Source of the DNA: Marisa cornuarietis
Lineage: Eukaryota; Mollusca; Gastropoda; Architaenioglossa; Ampullariidae
DNA length: 64,000 nucleotides
Direction: 5' to 3'
NCBI GenBank assembly: GCA_004794655.1
Contig: SMMW01000056.1
Coordinates: 558,001-622,000, forward strand
Below are positions 23,377 to 46,000 of the stretch, in pieces (position 1 is the stretch's first letter; the number at the start of each line of letters is the position of its first letter). A program made the translations under genes and the position numbers. The notes under the pieces are model-generated. The model saw nothing but the letters and a program-made list of their open reading frames with translations, did no database searches and had not been told where the DNA came from.

Positions 23377-24539
23377 AACCGTCGATCATTCTCTCTCTTT
23401 CTCTCTGCTTTTTGGTGCTGGCTGCTGCCAATGTTGTGAATGGTGCACTAGTGTGACGTAGTACACTGTTAGCGGTGTTGATCGTAGGTGCGAATTGCGT
23501 ACTTTGCTAGTAGATAATTAATTAACGGATGGGTTTCGCAGTCTGAAATTTACAGGTTAGCAGGTGGCAAAGTTTTCTATAAGTGCCATTAAAAAACTTG
23601 TTCAAATGTTCCTCCATAAGGAGAGCCTAAAACAATGGGCCATCACTTGTCTGTCCAAAGAATAAATGTAGCGACAGATCTAGTCAAAGGATTTCACTGC
23701 TTGGTTTAATTCTCTTAGTAAAGAGAATACTCCAGAATATAAAAGACATTTAAAGTACGTCACCTCACAAGAATATAACACACCCAGGGGCGGCTCTAGG
23801 CTCGTGGCGACTCTGGGCAGAGAAAGAATCGGTGGCCTTCTCGCCCGCCATTACGGCAGAATGTTATAATACTACATGTAGCTTATACTGTTCCGACTCT
23901 AGCAACATTAGTAAATACAGCGAACTGACTAACAAGGAATTAAACACAATGTTTCTCGGGCACATTGCCATCAGCTGTTTCGCTATTTTCTCGTTCTGTT
24001 TTATGTTCTTTATATATTGGCTTGGCGGCCCCTGGGATTTGGCGGCCCTATATGCAGGTGCAGTTTGCACATGCCTAAGGCCGCCACCTCACCAGAATAA
24101 AACTGGTGTGCTCCTCCCAAATCCCTTCTCTCCCATCTCTCTCTCCATGCAGCACAAAATTTTCCCACCATTGAAACCATTGGTTAATTCTACCAGTATC
24201 CACAATTATGATAAAAAAACACTTAGACCTTTTGTGTCTTTGTTAGGCCTTGACAACACATGTTTATATAAGGCTTTTGAGAATGTTATATTTGTTTTGA
24301 CAGTTTCAAACAGTCAGCATCATTCAACAGGGAAAAAATGCTTGTCATAGATAACCTTGCAGGTGGCTTCAATTCATGCAGAGCAAAGAACAGTTACTGC
24401 CTAGTGTATCTTCATCTCTAAATGACACTGAATCAAAATGCTGTTTGCAAATATGTCATGCTAGCATATAATTAAGTAGGTGTAAACATACATACAGCGG
24501 AGCATATCAAGGTAAAGGTCATCCCATAACCTTTTCAGA

Positions 24540-24725
24540 TCATTCGAGGATCAGGTGTTAGAGACCTCACTTTTCTCGGGGCCAGCTTAGCGTGAGGGTG
24601 GCGCCCATCTCAGCTCCCTCGCTGCCTTTCCTTCCCCAAACCCTCTAAGGAGTCAGGTACCCATTTTCACCAACTGGGGCGTTCGCTGCTTAGAGAGAAA
24701 AGTACTCTCACCTTGTGGAGATTTT
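24540..24725. repeat. dispersed repeat related to 11040-11130
   Basis: CCCCAAACCCTCTAAGGAGT followed by CAGGTACCC matches the reverse complement of the 11040-11130 fragment. It is interrupted on its right by the SINE insertion at 24740. The family is not identified. Confidence 0.45.
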
Positions 24726-24739
24726 GTACAGCAAGGGAA

Positions 24740-24935
24740 GGGAAGGGGAGGAAATTAGTGTTTTACGCCAAGCCAGCAACTAAGGCTATATCACGGCAAG
24801 GTAGCCAGCCCTCTACACAGATGCCACATGTAGAGAAAGAGCATGCAACGTGCCCGAGATGAGAGCTGAACCCAGGACAGCTAACCTTCACTGTATTGGT
24901 GACAGGCGCTAACCGTTGTGCCACCGGACCACCCG
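24740..24935 (-). mobile_element. tRNA-derived SINE, reverse strand
   Basis: Reading on the reverse strand, the head GGTGGCACAACGGTTAGCGC is followed by CACCAATACAGTGAAGG, a box B-like GGGTTCAGCTCTC and the body ATATAGCCTTAGTTGCTGGC. Identical 13-bp flanks TACAGCAAGGGAA (24727-24739 and 24936-24948) are the target duplication. The copy at 10486-10674 is the same family. This copy keeps the A and B boxes better. Confidence 0.8.
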
Positions 24936-27197
24936 TACAGCAAGGGAAAGGAGAAAGAAGTATAATCAGAAGAAAACAGCGAAGGCCAGCACTGTGAAAA
25001 AATCGTGACGTCTACAGAGAAGTGCGCCTTTAGACGAGATGCGAACCCAGCAGTGGTGACCAGTAGGCTTTCTGGTGGCTTGTGGTGTCACGGACTGCGG
25101 GGCTGTGGAAGGCTCGGCATCTTTTATTGTAGATGTCTCAAAATACAATTATGCAGAACCTGCTTAGGTTGTCCTTGATCTATTTAAATCATTGCTATTA
25201 GTAGACGCACGGCCTTCAGCAAAATGCTGATTGTGCACAAAGAGCAAGCCTGACGTCTGACGAGAAGGGTAGACAGGAAGGCTGCTGTGAAGAAGGGTAG
25301 ACCTAAAAGTGAACTTTTTTCCCCTTATTCTTTTCATATTCTTTTTTTCTTTTAAAGAAAGGTTAACGTAACATTCCTCACTCTGGGGATTTTTTTCTAT
25401 TGAGCGGGGTACAACAAGTTTGGTCCTTTAACGTCATTTTCTTCATTTACTGTAGCACTCTAGTAGTGAACTAATTTATTTCTTTATTTTTGTAGAGGGT
25501 AGTTGGTCGAACGATCGGGTTTCCAGGGGTGTCATCTCCCGAACTGTCCCGCTAGACCTGTTGCTTGAAGGCTAGGTAGGGGGGGGGGGACTAGCAAGTC
25601 ACACTGATGACAGATTTGCTCTGTAATACGATGGTTAGAATCAACACCAGGGACAAAACTGTTTCGGTCGGGTCAGCGAGACTGGACATGTTGTCAAGTA
25701 ATGTCATCACACGCGGGCGCACACAAACACACGCAGGAAGTCTGGCATATAGGACCTCGGGGTGGGGGCGGGGTCACTGTAGACAGCGTACGAGTGTGGG
25801 AATGGGGGGAGTTGATAACTTTGCTCGACAGGAGTTGTGTGGCATGATGAAATGTAGACTAAAAATGTAAAGATCACGTTAACGAAAAATGATGTCCCAT
25901 CGGTGTCTCGGTGAATCAGTGATGTGCTTTTGATATGTCCTATTTCATGCAGATCGAGAGACATGCTGCTTTTGCAAATTTTACTCCAAGAGATAACCTC
26001 ATTGTGTCGTACTTAATCGAGGCTTACACTCACGCTGACCTGTATCTGCTAAGGCTGCAGGTTAAAAGGTGGCAATCTAAACTGGCTGATCATCCATCAG
26101 GTGATATTTATGTTGAAGGTGGTGTGATGGTAGGGTTAGAGGGTTGATTGGAATTTTTTGGTCCCGATAACGCGAGTCTGTATCGTCCTTTTCGTTGAGA
26201 CTGCGCGTTTCGTCTGAAACATGTAGCCACGACAATGACAAGAGCATTTTAATTTCTTCTTGCTACATAAGAACCTGTAACTTTCTGCAACAACAACAAA
26301 AAATGGTTATTTTGGACAATTTCCCCACCACCCCGGGATATCGAATATGTTTTTGTCGCAGAACAGCCAATATATTTTTTCAGTCTTTCTAACTTTTGCG
26401 CGGAGTGTCATCCACGAACCACAGCAACCATCATGCAATAATTTTTTTATAACTTGTTATAACGTAGTGTGCCTCGATCAGTTCACAAAGAAAAAAATTA
26501 AACGTCGAACAAATAAGTCATCCTGAATATTTGTCTCGCATGGAGGCTCAGAACTTCCCAAAACAACGCAACGCAGACAGCAGCAACACTCGTTAAACTA
26601 AAACTGTATCCCTCTTCAGATTTGTCCGAGCAGAAGACGTAAGACAACAGATAGACCACTGCATAATGGTATGGGAACAGTTTATTGCGATATCAGAACC
26701 TAGAGACTAGTCTGGATAATTACGAATAGTTACAAAGTGCAGTCTTAAAATCTTTATATATCTGACAGTGAATGGTGTTTTCAAATGTGAAAAAGTTCCA
26801 AGCTTAATTTAGACGTATAAGATGCGGCACCACCTCACAGATAGCAGTAGCACTGATAATCGATGGACTGAATACCGCAAAGAACTGTATGTACAGTGTA
26901 CAATTTCCAGCTGAAGACAGACATCAGTTACGTCCTGCAATGCCACCAGACCTACCAGTCCTACGCGAAGAGGTCGAGACAACTGAGTTTGAAGGGAGGG
27001 AATCAATTGGCATTGATAAGGTTCCAGTTAATTAAGCTGCACAATCAGGGTAGAAAACAAACAACAAAGACCCGACACTATATTTTGTGGGGATCTGGGA
27101 TCGCCTAAACAAATGAAGGGAGTATGAGGTAAGCGAATAGCGAGTAATTAAAGCGATATGGCGTCTATAGACAATCCTAAGTCCACTAACTAATTGC

Positions 27198-28140
27198 ACC
27201 ATTCAACTGCAAGACCTCACCAACAGACTGACAGACAGCTCAAACGCATATGGAATGGAGACCAGCACAGAAAAGAGCAAAGTTATGATCAATGGCAACG
27301 GCAAAGCAGAGATCTATATGAACGGGGTACAGCTCGAAGAGGTAAGTAGCTTCAAGTACTTGGGAGCCACCCTCTCCAAGGACGGCAGCTCCACGCAAGA
27401 TATCCGCATCAGGATCGCAACAGCAATGGCTAGGCTAGATAGGATCTGGCATAGCCACAAGATAAGGTTCACTACCAAGTACAGGCTATACAAATCCCTG
27501 GTAGTGCCGATCCTGCTCTACGGATGCGACACGTGGACTCTACTCGCCGGAACAGAAAGGAGAATCCAGGCATTCGAGCACAAGTGTCTGAGGAAGCTGC
27601 TCCGGATCTCATACAAAGAACACAAAACCAACGACTTTGTAAGAAACAAGATTGCCGCACTCGTAGGACACCAGGAACCTCTACTATCAACAGTCAAGCG
27701 ACGTAAGCTGGTCTTCTTTGGCCATGTAACCCGGCACGACACCTTGTCGAAGACTATCCTTCAAGGCACCTTGGAGGGTGGCCGACGCCGCGGTGGTCAG
27801 AGAAAGAACTGGCTTACGAACGTCAAAGACTGGACTGGTCGTCCTGTACAGGACCTGCTGACTATTGCCCAAAATAGGCAAGAGTGGCGGGCCCTATCAA
27901 CTGCAGCGTCTATCCATGTGCTCCCCCCAACGCCAGGTAAGGGACGACTGACTGACTGACTGCAAGCGTGCCGGCGTGATACCCATGCATGTGGCCCAGG
28001 GAGCTTCCCCAAGTCGACCCAGCTTTTGGTACCTCACATAAATCGCCGATTCTATCTGACCCCCTGCCTGCCCGCCTCCCCAAACCCTGATGACCAGTAC
28101 GGGTTGACCAGCATGGGTCAGTCAGTCGATCATCATCATT
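27198..28140 (+). mobile_element. LINE reverse transcriptase C-terminal part, open frame
   Basis: An uninterrupted frame runs from about 27198 to 27959. It has the LQDLTNRLTDSSNAYGMETS segment and EVSSFKYLGATLSKDGSS, YGCDTWTL, LRKLLRISYKEHK and FFGHVTRHD motifs typical of the thumb and C-terminal region of non-LTR reverse transcriptases that are widespread in invertebrates. The catalytic FADD palm lies upstream and is absent. ACTG repeats and a final ATCATCATC (about 28130) mark the 3' end. The lack of stops suggests a fairly recent 5'-truncated insertion. Confidence 0.8.
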
Positions 28141-29228
28141 CACTCAATCCTTTGACCGCCTAGGCTAGACAGATCTATAGATCCATGCAGTAGTCGACAA
28201 GGTTCGCCGCTGAGCAGCAGTGTAATTATAGCTTGTCATCATGGTGCGATCAGTCTATTTCATTATGCTTTAGAGGTAGATCCCCTTAAGGTATCCCGAA
28301 GAGCGACCTTTGGACAGTGCTGTGTCAGGTCAAAACATACCATTTTATTATCAGGATTCTTGTCGTCCCACCGTCAAGGTGGCGGCTGTCCACATAAATT
28401 CGTGTTGGTCTTATGTTCGAAAGGAAACTCGACCAGAGCATGCAGTTTCCTCACGCACTTAGTCTCGACTCTCGAATGCCATCTGTGGTCAGGATTCTTT
28501 CTGAATCAGCAAATAAACATACCTGTCATGGAAATGAATGCATAAACGGCAGAAAAAAATTGTGATGTATAATAGATTTTTGTATAGGCAAGTTTTGTAC
28601 CATCTTCCGTATACATATCAAGTCAAGCCAACTGTTTTGCTTGTTCGTTTACATTATAGGCATTTTTCCCATTCGTGGGAACTACTCATCCGTTATCAGT
28701 ATCACTCGATCGTCATCGATCACGGATTGCTGCATGAATTACCGTTGCATATGCTGTAAGCTATACGTTCAAATTTGAGGCGTTATCTTCGTCACTAGGT
28801 TCGTAAGTGTTTGTATTATGTTAAAAGTACCCATTAAAACATCATAAATATCTACACGAATTCATCCATAGAGAACACTTTTACCGCCACACAACCTAGG
28901 ATAACCATGCCACACTCTGGTTGACCCGTGTGTGGGTCAAATCTCAAGTTCCAGACGACACAAAGGGATTACTGCGCTCAACTGCATACATTACAATTAA
29001 TCGATAACTTAGTCATTTGACATGGTTTTGTCGAAATATTGCAATCTATTGTAAACAAAATATTGCTGTTCACTTTGTCTTATACTAATTATAAAATTTT
29101 AAATAGCCTTTGATCTCACTACTGATGAGAACTCTTTCCCTCGGAGTGTTATCCTGTTGGGTCAGCATTCCGTACGCAGTCGGTGATGTTTATGTGGAGT
29201 GACGGTTTACAGAGGAGCTAGTCTAAAG

Positions 29229-40264
<11,036 letters not shown>

Positions 40265-40918
40265 AGAACTGGGGCATAGAGAAAGATGATGCAAGTTTCC
40301 CTTTGCATAGTGTGTTGTTGAGATAAATCTGTGCAGGTGCCTGCTGTGGGGGAAATATGTGGGATGTGGGAGTAAGCACCAAATGTGTTAGTGCCTATCC
40401 ATACCAGGAATCATTCATGGAATGTTCATCTAAATATAATAGAGATGCAAAGTGAGCACAGGCTTGGAACCACAGGAATCATGAAGAGCAGGTGAAGACA
40501 AATTCTCAGTGTAGTGGGGAATGTGGTAGCCTTTTCTTTATAGTGTTTCCTGTTCTTTCAAAACATTTGTTTGTGGCTTGTGACAGCTGCCATTTTCCCT
40601 GCCAGATACAAATCTGTTCTCTTGGGCCTGTCTAGAGCCTAGTTGATTCGAGATAGTGTAGGGCATTTTAAATCTGAGAGAAGTTTTGTGAGGCTGAATG
40701 TTTATCTATGGACTCATGGACGAAAATAACTGGTTATGATAGTTACATATTGTTGCACATACTAATGATTAAGGATGTCATAATATTGGAATCATTGCCT
40801 CCCTGTTGATGTTCAGAGAGGACAGAGGTGCAGTCATTGTGCTTCCATGGAGTAGAGCTCTCATGCTTTTTACATCATGTAACATGTTCAGAAAAATAAT
40901 GTTTAGAAGACAAGCTTA
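40265..40918 (+). other. proximal 3' untranslated region of the receptor gene (inferred)
   Basis: Follows the stop codon TAG at 40262-40264 with no canonical AATAAA before the Tigger insertion at 40921. The first AATAAA on this strand after the stop, outside the transposon, is at 43242-43247; others are at 45265, 45692 and 47863. The mature 3' end cannot be decided from sequence alone. Confidence 0.4.
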
Positions 40919-40920
40919 TA

Positions 40921-42998
40921 CAGTCGGACCTCGCTAAGTCGAACTCAAAGGGACCCGAAAAAAATTTGACTTACGGAGTTTTCGAGTTAGGGAAAATGAC
41001 GTAATAGGCGCAGGTTAATCAAGGACAATGTTTTTCCGGCTTAATTACTGTATTATAACCGTTTATTATATTATCGTTTTATACGGATGCACGTAGTACA
41101 GTACTGTACTATCGAACAGTACAATCAAACAGCTTACCTTTAGAGAAAAAAGTCTGTGAACTTTGTTTGGCGTCGATGTGCGATGCATCTCGCTCCAAAA
41201 TCTCCTCAATTTCGTCAATGGACCAGAACACATTTTCCTCGAGATTCGGCGTAGATTCCAAGAATCTGCACAGCGTAGCCTGCCTCGCTTCTTTTCGACT
41301 GGGGGCAGGATGTGTATAACATCCTTCTCGTCTTCTTCCTCATCTCCACTCTCATCTTCCTTTTGTTCCTCGTTTGCCACCTCAACAATAATGTCAGCAT
41401 TCGTTAGTTGTCCACAAACATTCACCGCACTGTCAACTTCGAGAAAGTCTTGAAAGGACACTTCCTTATTGGCGCCAGTAGCTGTGAGAACCGTAGACCA
41501 TTCTTCGGGGCTTGCAAGTGTGTCATCTGTTTCCATTTGCATTCTCTCCAAGTCCCCTGAATCATCAACGGTTTGCTGTCCAAAACCGGCTTTTTTGAAG
41601 CAGTTTTTGATTTGTTTCCTTCGGAACTTCATCTCAAGCTTTCTGGGCCATTCGCATTATTTCTATCAAGTCAATTCCAAGTGGGCGTTTGTCTTCAATA
41701 TCCTGCAGCATTTTTCTGACGACGAGTTTGCGGTATCGCAACTTGAAATTGTTAATGATGCCCTGGTCGAGAGGTTGAAGTTTAGATGTTGTGTTCGGAT
41801 GCATAAACTTGATTGTCATAGCTTTCATGACAGGGATCTGGTTATGTGCTGTGCAATTGTCGATGAAAAGAATGATTCTTCTTTTCTTCCGGACCATTGC
41901 TGCATCCACTTTCTTCAGCCACTTGAGAAAAGCACTGATGTCATCCAAGCTTTCTTATTGGCCTCGTAATGCATAGGTAACGTTTTCACATTTTTTAAGC
42001 ATCTGGGTTTCATTGATTTCCCAATCAACAATGCGGGCAACTTCTCTGACCCACTCATGTTTGCACCCAAAAGAAAAGTCACACGCTTCTTACTTTTTTC
42101 CCGCCGTGGCAAGATTCACCTTTGAAAGTCATTGTTTTGTCAGGAGTGCATTGGAAGAATAAACCAGTTTCGTCTACATTGAAGATGTCATCAGGACTGT
42201 AACCTTCAACAATTTCTGGCAGTGTCTGTTTCCAATGACTGCAATCTTCTGGCATTTGCGCACTTTCGCCGCATAGCGTTTTGAACACAATTCCTTGTGT
42301 TTTCTTGAATTTGTCCAACCAACCATTACTGGCTTTATATTCAAAATGGCCCAACTCTTTGGCAAATTCTTCTGCTTTTGCTTGCAAAAGCTTTCCGTCA
42401 GTAGGAACATTCCTATCTCTCGTGTGCACAAACCACTTCAAAACACATTGTTTAGTGTCGGAATACTCACACTCCCTCATCCTTTTCTGATAGCCACATG
42501 ACTTTTCACTGTAGAGTTTCAAAATCTTCTCTTTCTCTTTCAGAAAAGTGGACAGCATACTTGTGGGAAAAGCCGAATTGCTTCGCAATTTCCACTTTCT
42601 TCTTGTCGCCCTTTTCGACAGCTCTGATGACTGTAACTTTTTCTGCGATTGACGTTTTCAGCTTACGCTTACCACTTGCCATTTCCGTGGCACGTACCGC
42701 GCAGAAAAAACCACACCGACTTGAACTCTATTCAGAGACTGACAAAGATGAAAGGAAAATGGGGTAAAAGTGTCTTTCTTGAGACAGTTTTGAACATAGT
42801 TTGGAGCAGTTTGAGACATAGTTGCGTCTGGTTGGTGATGACTCAAAATTCGACTAACGGAGGTTGGAAGCCAAAAAATCTTCGAGTTAAGGAGATCTAA
42901 AATACATTGTTCTTATGGAATTTGGCTGGGAACTAACAATTAATTCGATATAGGGAGGTTTTCGACTTACGGGAGGTCGACTTAGCGAGGTCCGACTG
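40921..42998 (-). mobile_element. pogo/Tigger-type DNA transposon, 2078 bp
   Basis: Terminal inverted repeats CAGTCGGACCTCGCTAAGTC (left) and GACTTAGCGAGGTCCGACTG (right) are perfect over at least 20 bases. TA lies directly outside each end (40919-40920 and 42999-43000), the target duplication of Tc1/mariner superfamily elements. The interior encodes a pogo-class transposase on the reverse strand, now broken. It lies 656 bases after the receptor stop codon, in its 3' region. Confidence 0.92.
41066..42682 (-). pseudogene. broken Tigger transposase with CENP-B-type domains
   Basis: Starts at 42682 with MASGKRKLKTSIAEKV, the N-terminal helix-turn-helix of pogo/CENP-B proteins. The CENP-B DNA-binding part follows in a different frame (42588-42079) and reaches FNVDETGLFF, which holds the first catalytic Asp. 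The second (LFIDNCTAHN) and third (LQPLDQGIIN) catalytic Asp motifs are in a third frame (41948-41634). A last frame (41632-41066) carries an acidic C-terminal part. There are at least four reading-frame breaks, so no active enzyme is made, although the catalytic motifs are still readable. Confidence 0.85.
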
Positions 42999-43000
42999 TA

Positions 43001-46000
43001 TACTGTCACAAAACCATATAAAATGAGTGCTATATGATCTGTTCATGCCATAATTACTTTTGCACGTCCCCATTTATTGTTTTTATTGGTTTGTGTTTTG
43101 TTCCCCCCCCCCCACCTCAGTTTTCTTGCTTGCTTTTTCCAAACCCATTTTTCTACTGTGTGCACATGAAGAATCATGTGTTCACATAGAAGCACATAAA
43201 AACATCTAGGATATGTGGTTAGGCAAATGAGACTGAGTGCTAATAAAATATTACATTTGTAGGAAGTAGCCCTATAGTTGCAGAGTTAGACATGCTTGAA
43301 GCTTGTCATAAAACTTAGTTTATCGGGGTTTTTTTTCTGATTCCTTCACAGTTTGTTAGGTGTTTACATTACAGGCCAGTAATTGGAGTTTTTAAGGTTT
43401 GTGATGCCATTTGAGAATACATTAAGATATGACTTTATTTATCCCAGAGGGCATTTAGTGATGCATTATTGATGTACCCAAGCACCATGGACAGTCAGAT
43501 AATGAAGGCTGCTAGGGTGTGATTTTTTTTAAGGGGAAGGGGGGCTCCTAAAACACTTACAGAAGCTGGTATAGACAGATTCACAATATGTGTTGTGTCC
43601 ATTTCAGCAGACTTGTGTGACTAATATGCCGAAGTATCTCTGAAGTGGAAAGAGACTGACCTCATAATAAGACTACAGTTTGCTGCAGGCACACAATATT
43701 GGTGAAAATGGCCCTGATTCATTTGATCAAAATTAAGTGTCTTCTGGTCTTCAGTTTAGGGGGTGACTGAATCCCCATGGAAGCAAACTATTTTATATTT
43801 CACATTGTACATACTATTTGTAAAAATCTTGTACAGGCCACATGAATCAGTATCATATCAGTGAGTGTGCATGAAGGAAAACAATGACTAAATAATGATT
43901 TGACATTATGGATGAACAAATATTTTGGAAGGACGCATGTTGGAATTGAGCAGAAGGTGGTGACAGTGCAATCATTCTCTTTTGTCAGTATATTTCTTCA
44001 GTATATTTTAACTTGTTTTTTGAAAATGGCATTGTAGCTGCAGCAGATCCCTAGAATTGTGAATGAAATACTGTGTTGTGTGAGTTTTCTTATCTCTTTT
44101 TTTGTTTTAATTTTATTTTATTGAGAGGAGGTCACATCCTTATTTTGTTCATTTTAAAAGGCACCAACAGACGTTTGAGTTTTAAGAGATATGTTGGAAG
44201 TGGTTGCTTTAATATTTGCAAGTAATCTTTAAACTTTAGTTGAACATTTGCAAATGTTTACTTTTTTAATACAGGAATGCAGATAAATAGGTTATTATGT
44301 TTGTAAGGTAAAAAAAAATGTACATTTTAATCTCTAGAAGATTTTTTTTAAATCTTAGATATTTTACTTTAAACAAAGGACTTGATTAATTGGGTATCAA
44401 TAATTTTACGAAGTACTCTGAGTGGGAGAGAGTGTGTGTTGCAGGCATGTGCTGGCAAGCACTTTGTATGTGGTTGCCATTGTCCCAGTTTTTATCAGTA
44501 AATTTCTGCTTGTGGTGGTAGTGTAGGATTTTGAACTATCAAACCAAATTTGAAAAATCTGAAAATTTCAACATTGTGTATATGGGAGTTTGGGTGAGGG
44601 GACATTATATGAGTGTATATGTGGGAGAAATTATAAGTGAGAACAATTTCATGATATTTCATTAGTTTGTTAAGGCTTGTTCGAAAAGTGGTCTGTAAGA
44701 AATCAAACATGGGTGGATGATGTTTGATGTCTTAGGATCAAAGTTTTAAATTCCTTTTTTTTTCCCCTTCATGTTTGCTGAGGGCATTGTTTCAGAAATA
44801 AGATCTTTTGTAACATCATCAGTAGTTGAAGTCCAGTTTTTGAGATTTTAGGATTTTAGGCTCTTGTTAATGAAATTATAAAGTGATTTATCTAATAGTG
44901 CTATGGATTCAGCAGTTTGTTGGATTTGTCAGTTCGTTTTCTTTTTTTGAAGTGGGGATGTGTGACTAGGGGAATGTTTGTATTGTTGCCCTTTTTCAGT
45001 GAATTAAGTCCTAATTTTATTACTAAAGAGTGCTTGGTTTTGGTCACTGTCTCCAGTTAAATTTGGCATGAGTGCAGTTGAAATGGTGGTGCTGTGTGGT
45101 TCAAAAACTGATAGAACAAAATAAGTTCTAACATGCTAATCCCTGGAAATTTGGTTATGGTTAGATAGTTTGCTAGCAAATGGAGTTTTGAGACTTTAAG
45201 AGGGAGCTTAATATCCAGGATTCTTGCACTTTTTATCTTTTTGCACCAGCACATTGGCACTGAAAATAAAAAGATAAGCAGCCTAATGTGGGCTATAAGA
45301 AACACATCATGCGAGGTCTATTTAATATCTACACAGTAGATGTGCTTTGGAATTCATGTTGAGGCTTCAAGTAGCTTTCAGGCCAATTCAGCTGACATGT
45401 ATCCTTCATATTGCAGTGCAAAGACCTATCATAGATGTAGATCATCCCATATTTATGTGACTGTGGCAGGCACACACATTGCAGAAAGAGACTTTTGGTC
45501 TTAAAGCTGGTGACTGCTTCAGCATAAAACTCATGTCTGGAACCAGATATACAGCTGCTTAGATGCTAACAGCTAGCAGTCAGGTAAGCATTTTAGCTAA
45601 CTGCTAGGTGTTCGCATCCATCTAGCATAACTGTACACCCAGCCCCAGATCTTAATTGTGTCTGATTTAAGAATCTTAAAGTGGATTTAGAAATAAATGG
45701 CATGACTGTAAGATTATCACACTGTTGTCACTGCTGTTTAACAGGCATATTTCTTCCCCTGGTAAAGCTACACCAAACTCAAGGAAGGCAGTAGGAAAGG
45801 ATGATCATTTTCTGTCAATAATCCATCTGACAGCTCCATGAACATGCTGCACTTTTGGCTGCTCTCTCAAAAAGGCACTGGAGAGACGCTGGCATGAGTC
45901 ATGTCATCTGGCCACTGCTATTAAGTTTTGACTTGCTTGTTTGTGAAAAACTGCCTTCTGAATGTGATTTGTTTTCCATTTTACTGCTGCTATACCTTCT

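Larger units (their letters stand above)
21266..29228. other. intergenic region between KIF9 and the receptor gene
   Basis: Apart from the repeats listed separately, I see no exon with homology. 23785-24120 begins with CAGGGGCGGCTCTAGGC, a hAT-like end, but I could not find its partner. 25500-27190 has no feature that I can support. 28140-29228 is the presumed 5' flank of the receptor. Confidence 0.4.

Noticed and set aside
23785..24120. Second complete hAT element starting CAGGGGCGGCTCTAGGC
   Set aside because: No matching opposite end or target duplication could be found, so only the possible left end is mentioned.
41163..42900. Forward-strand open frames in the Tigger region
   Set aside because: Antisense shadows of the transposase pseudogene.
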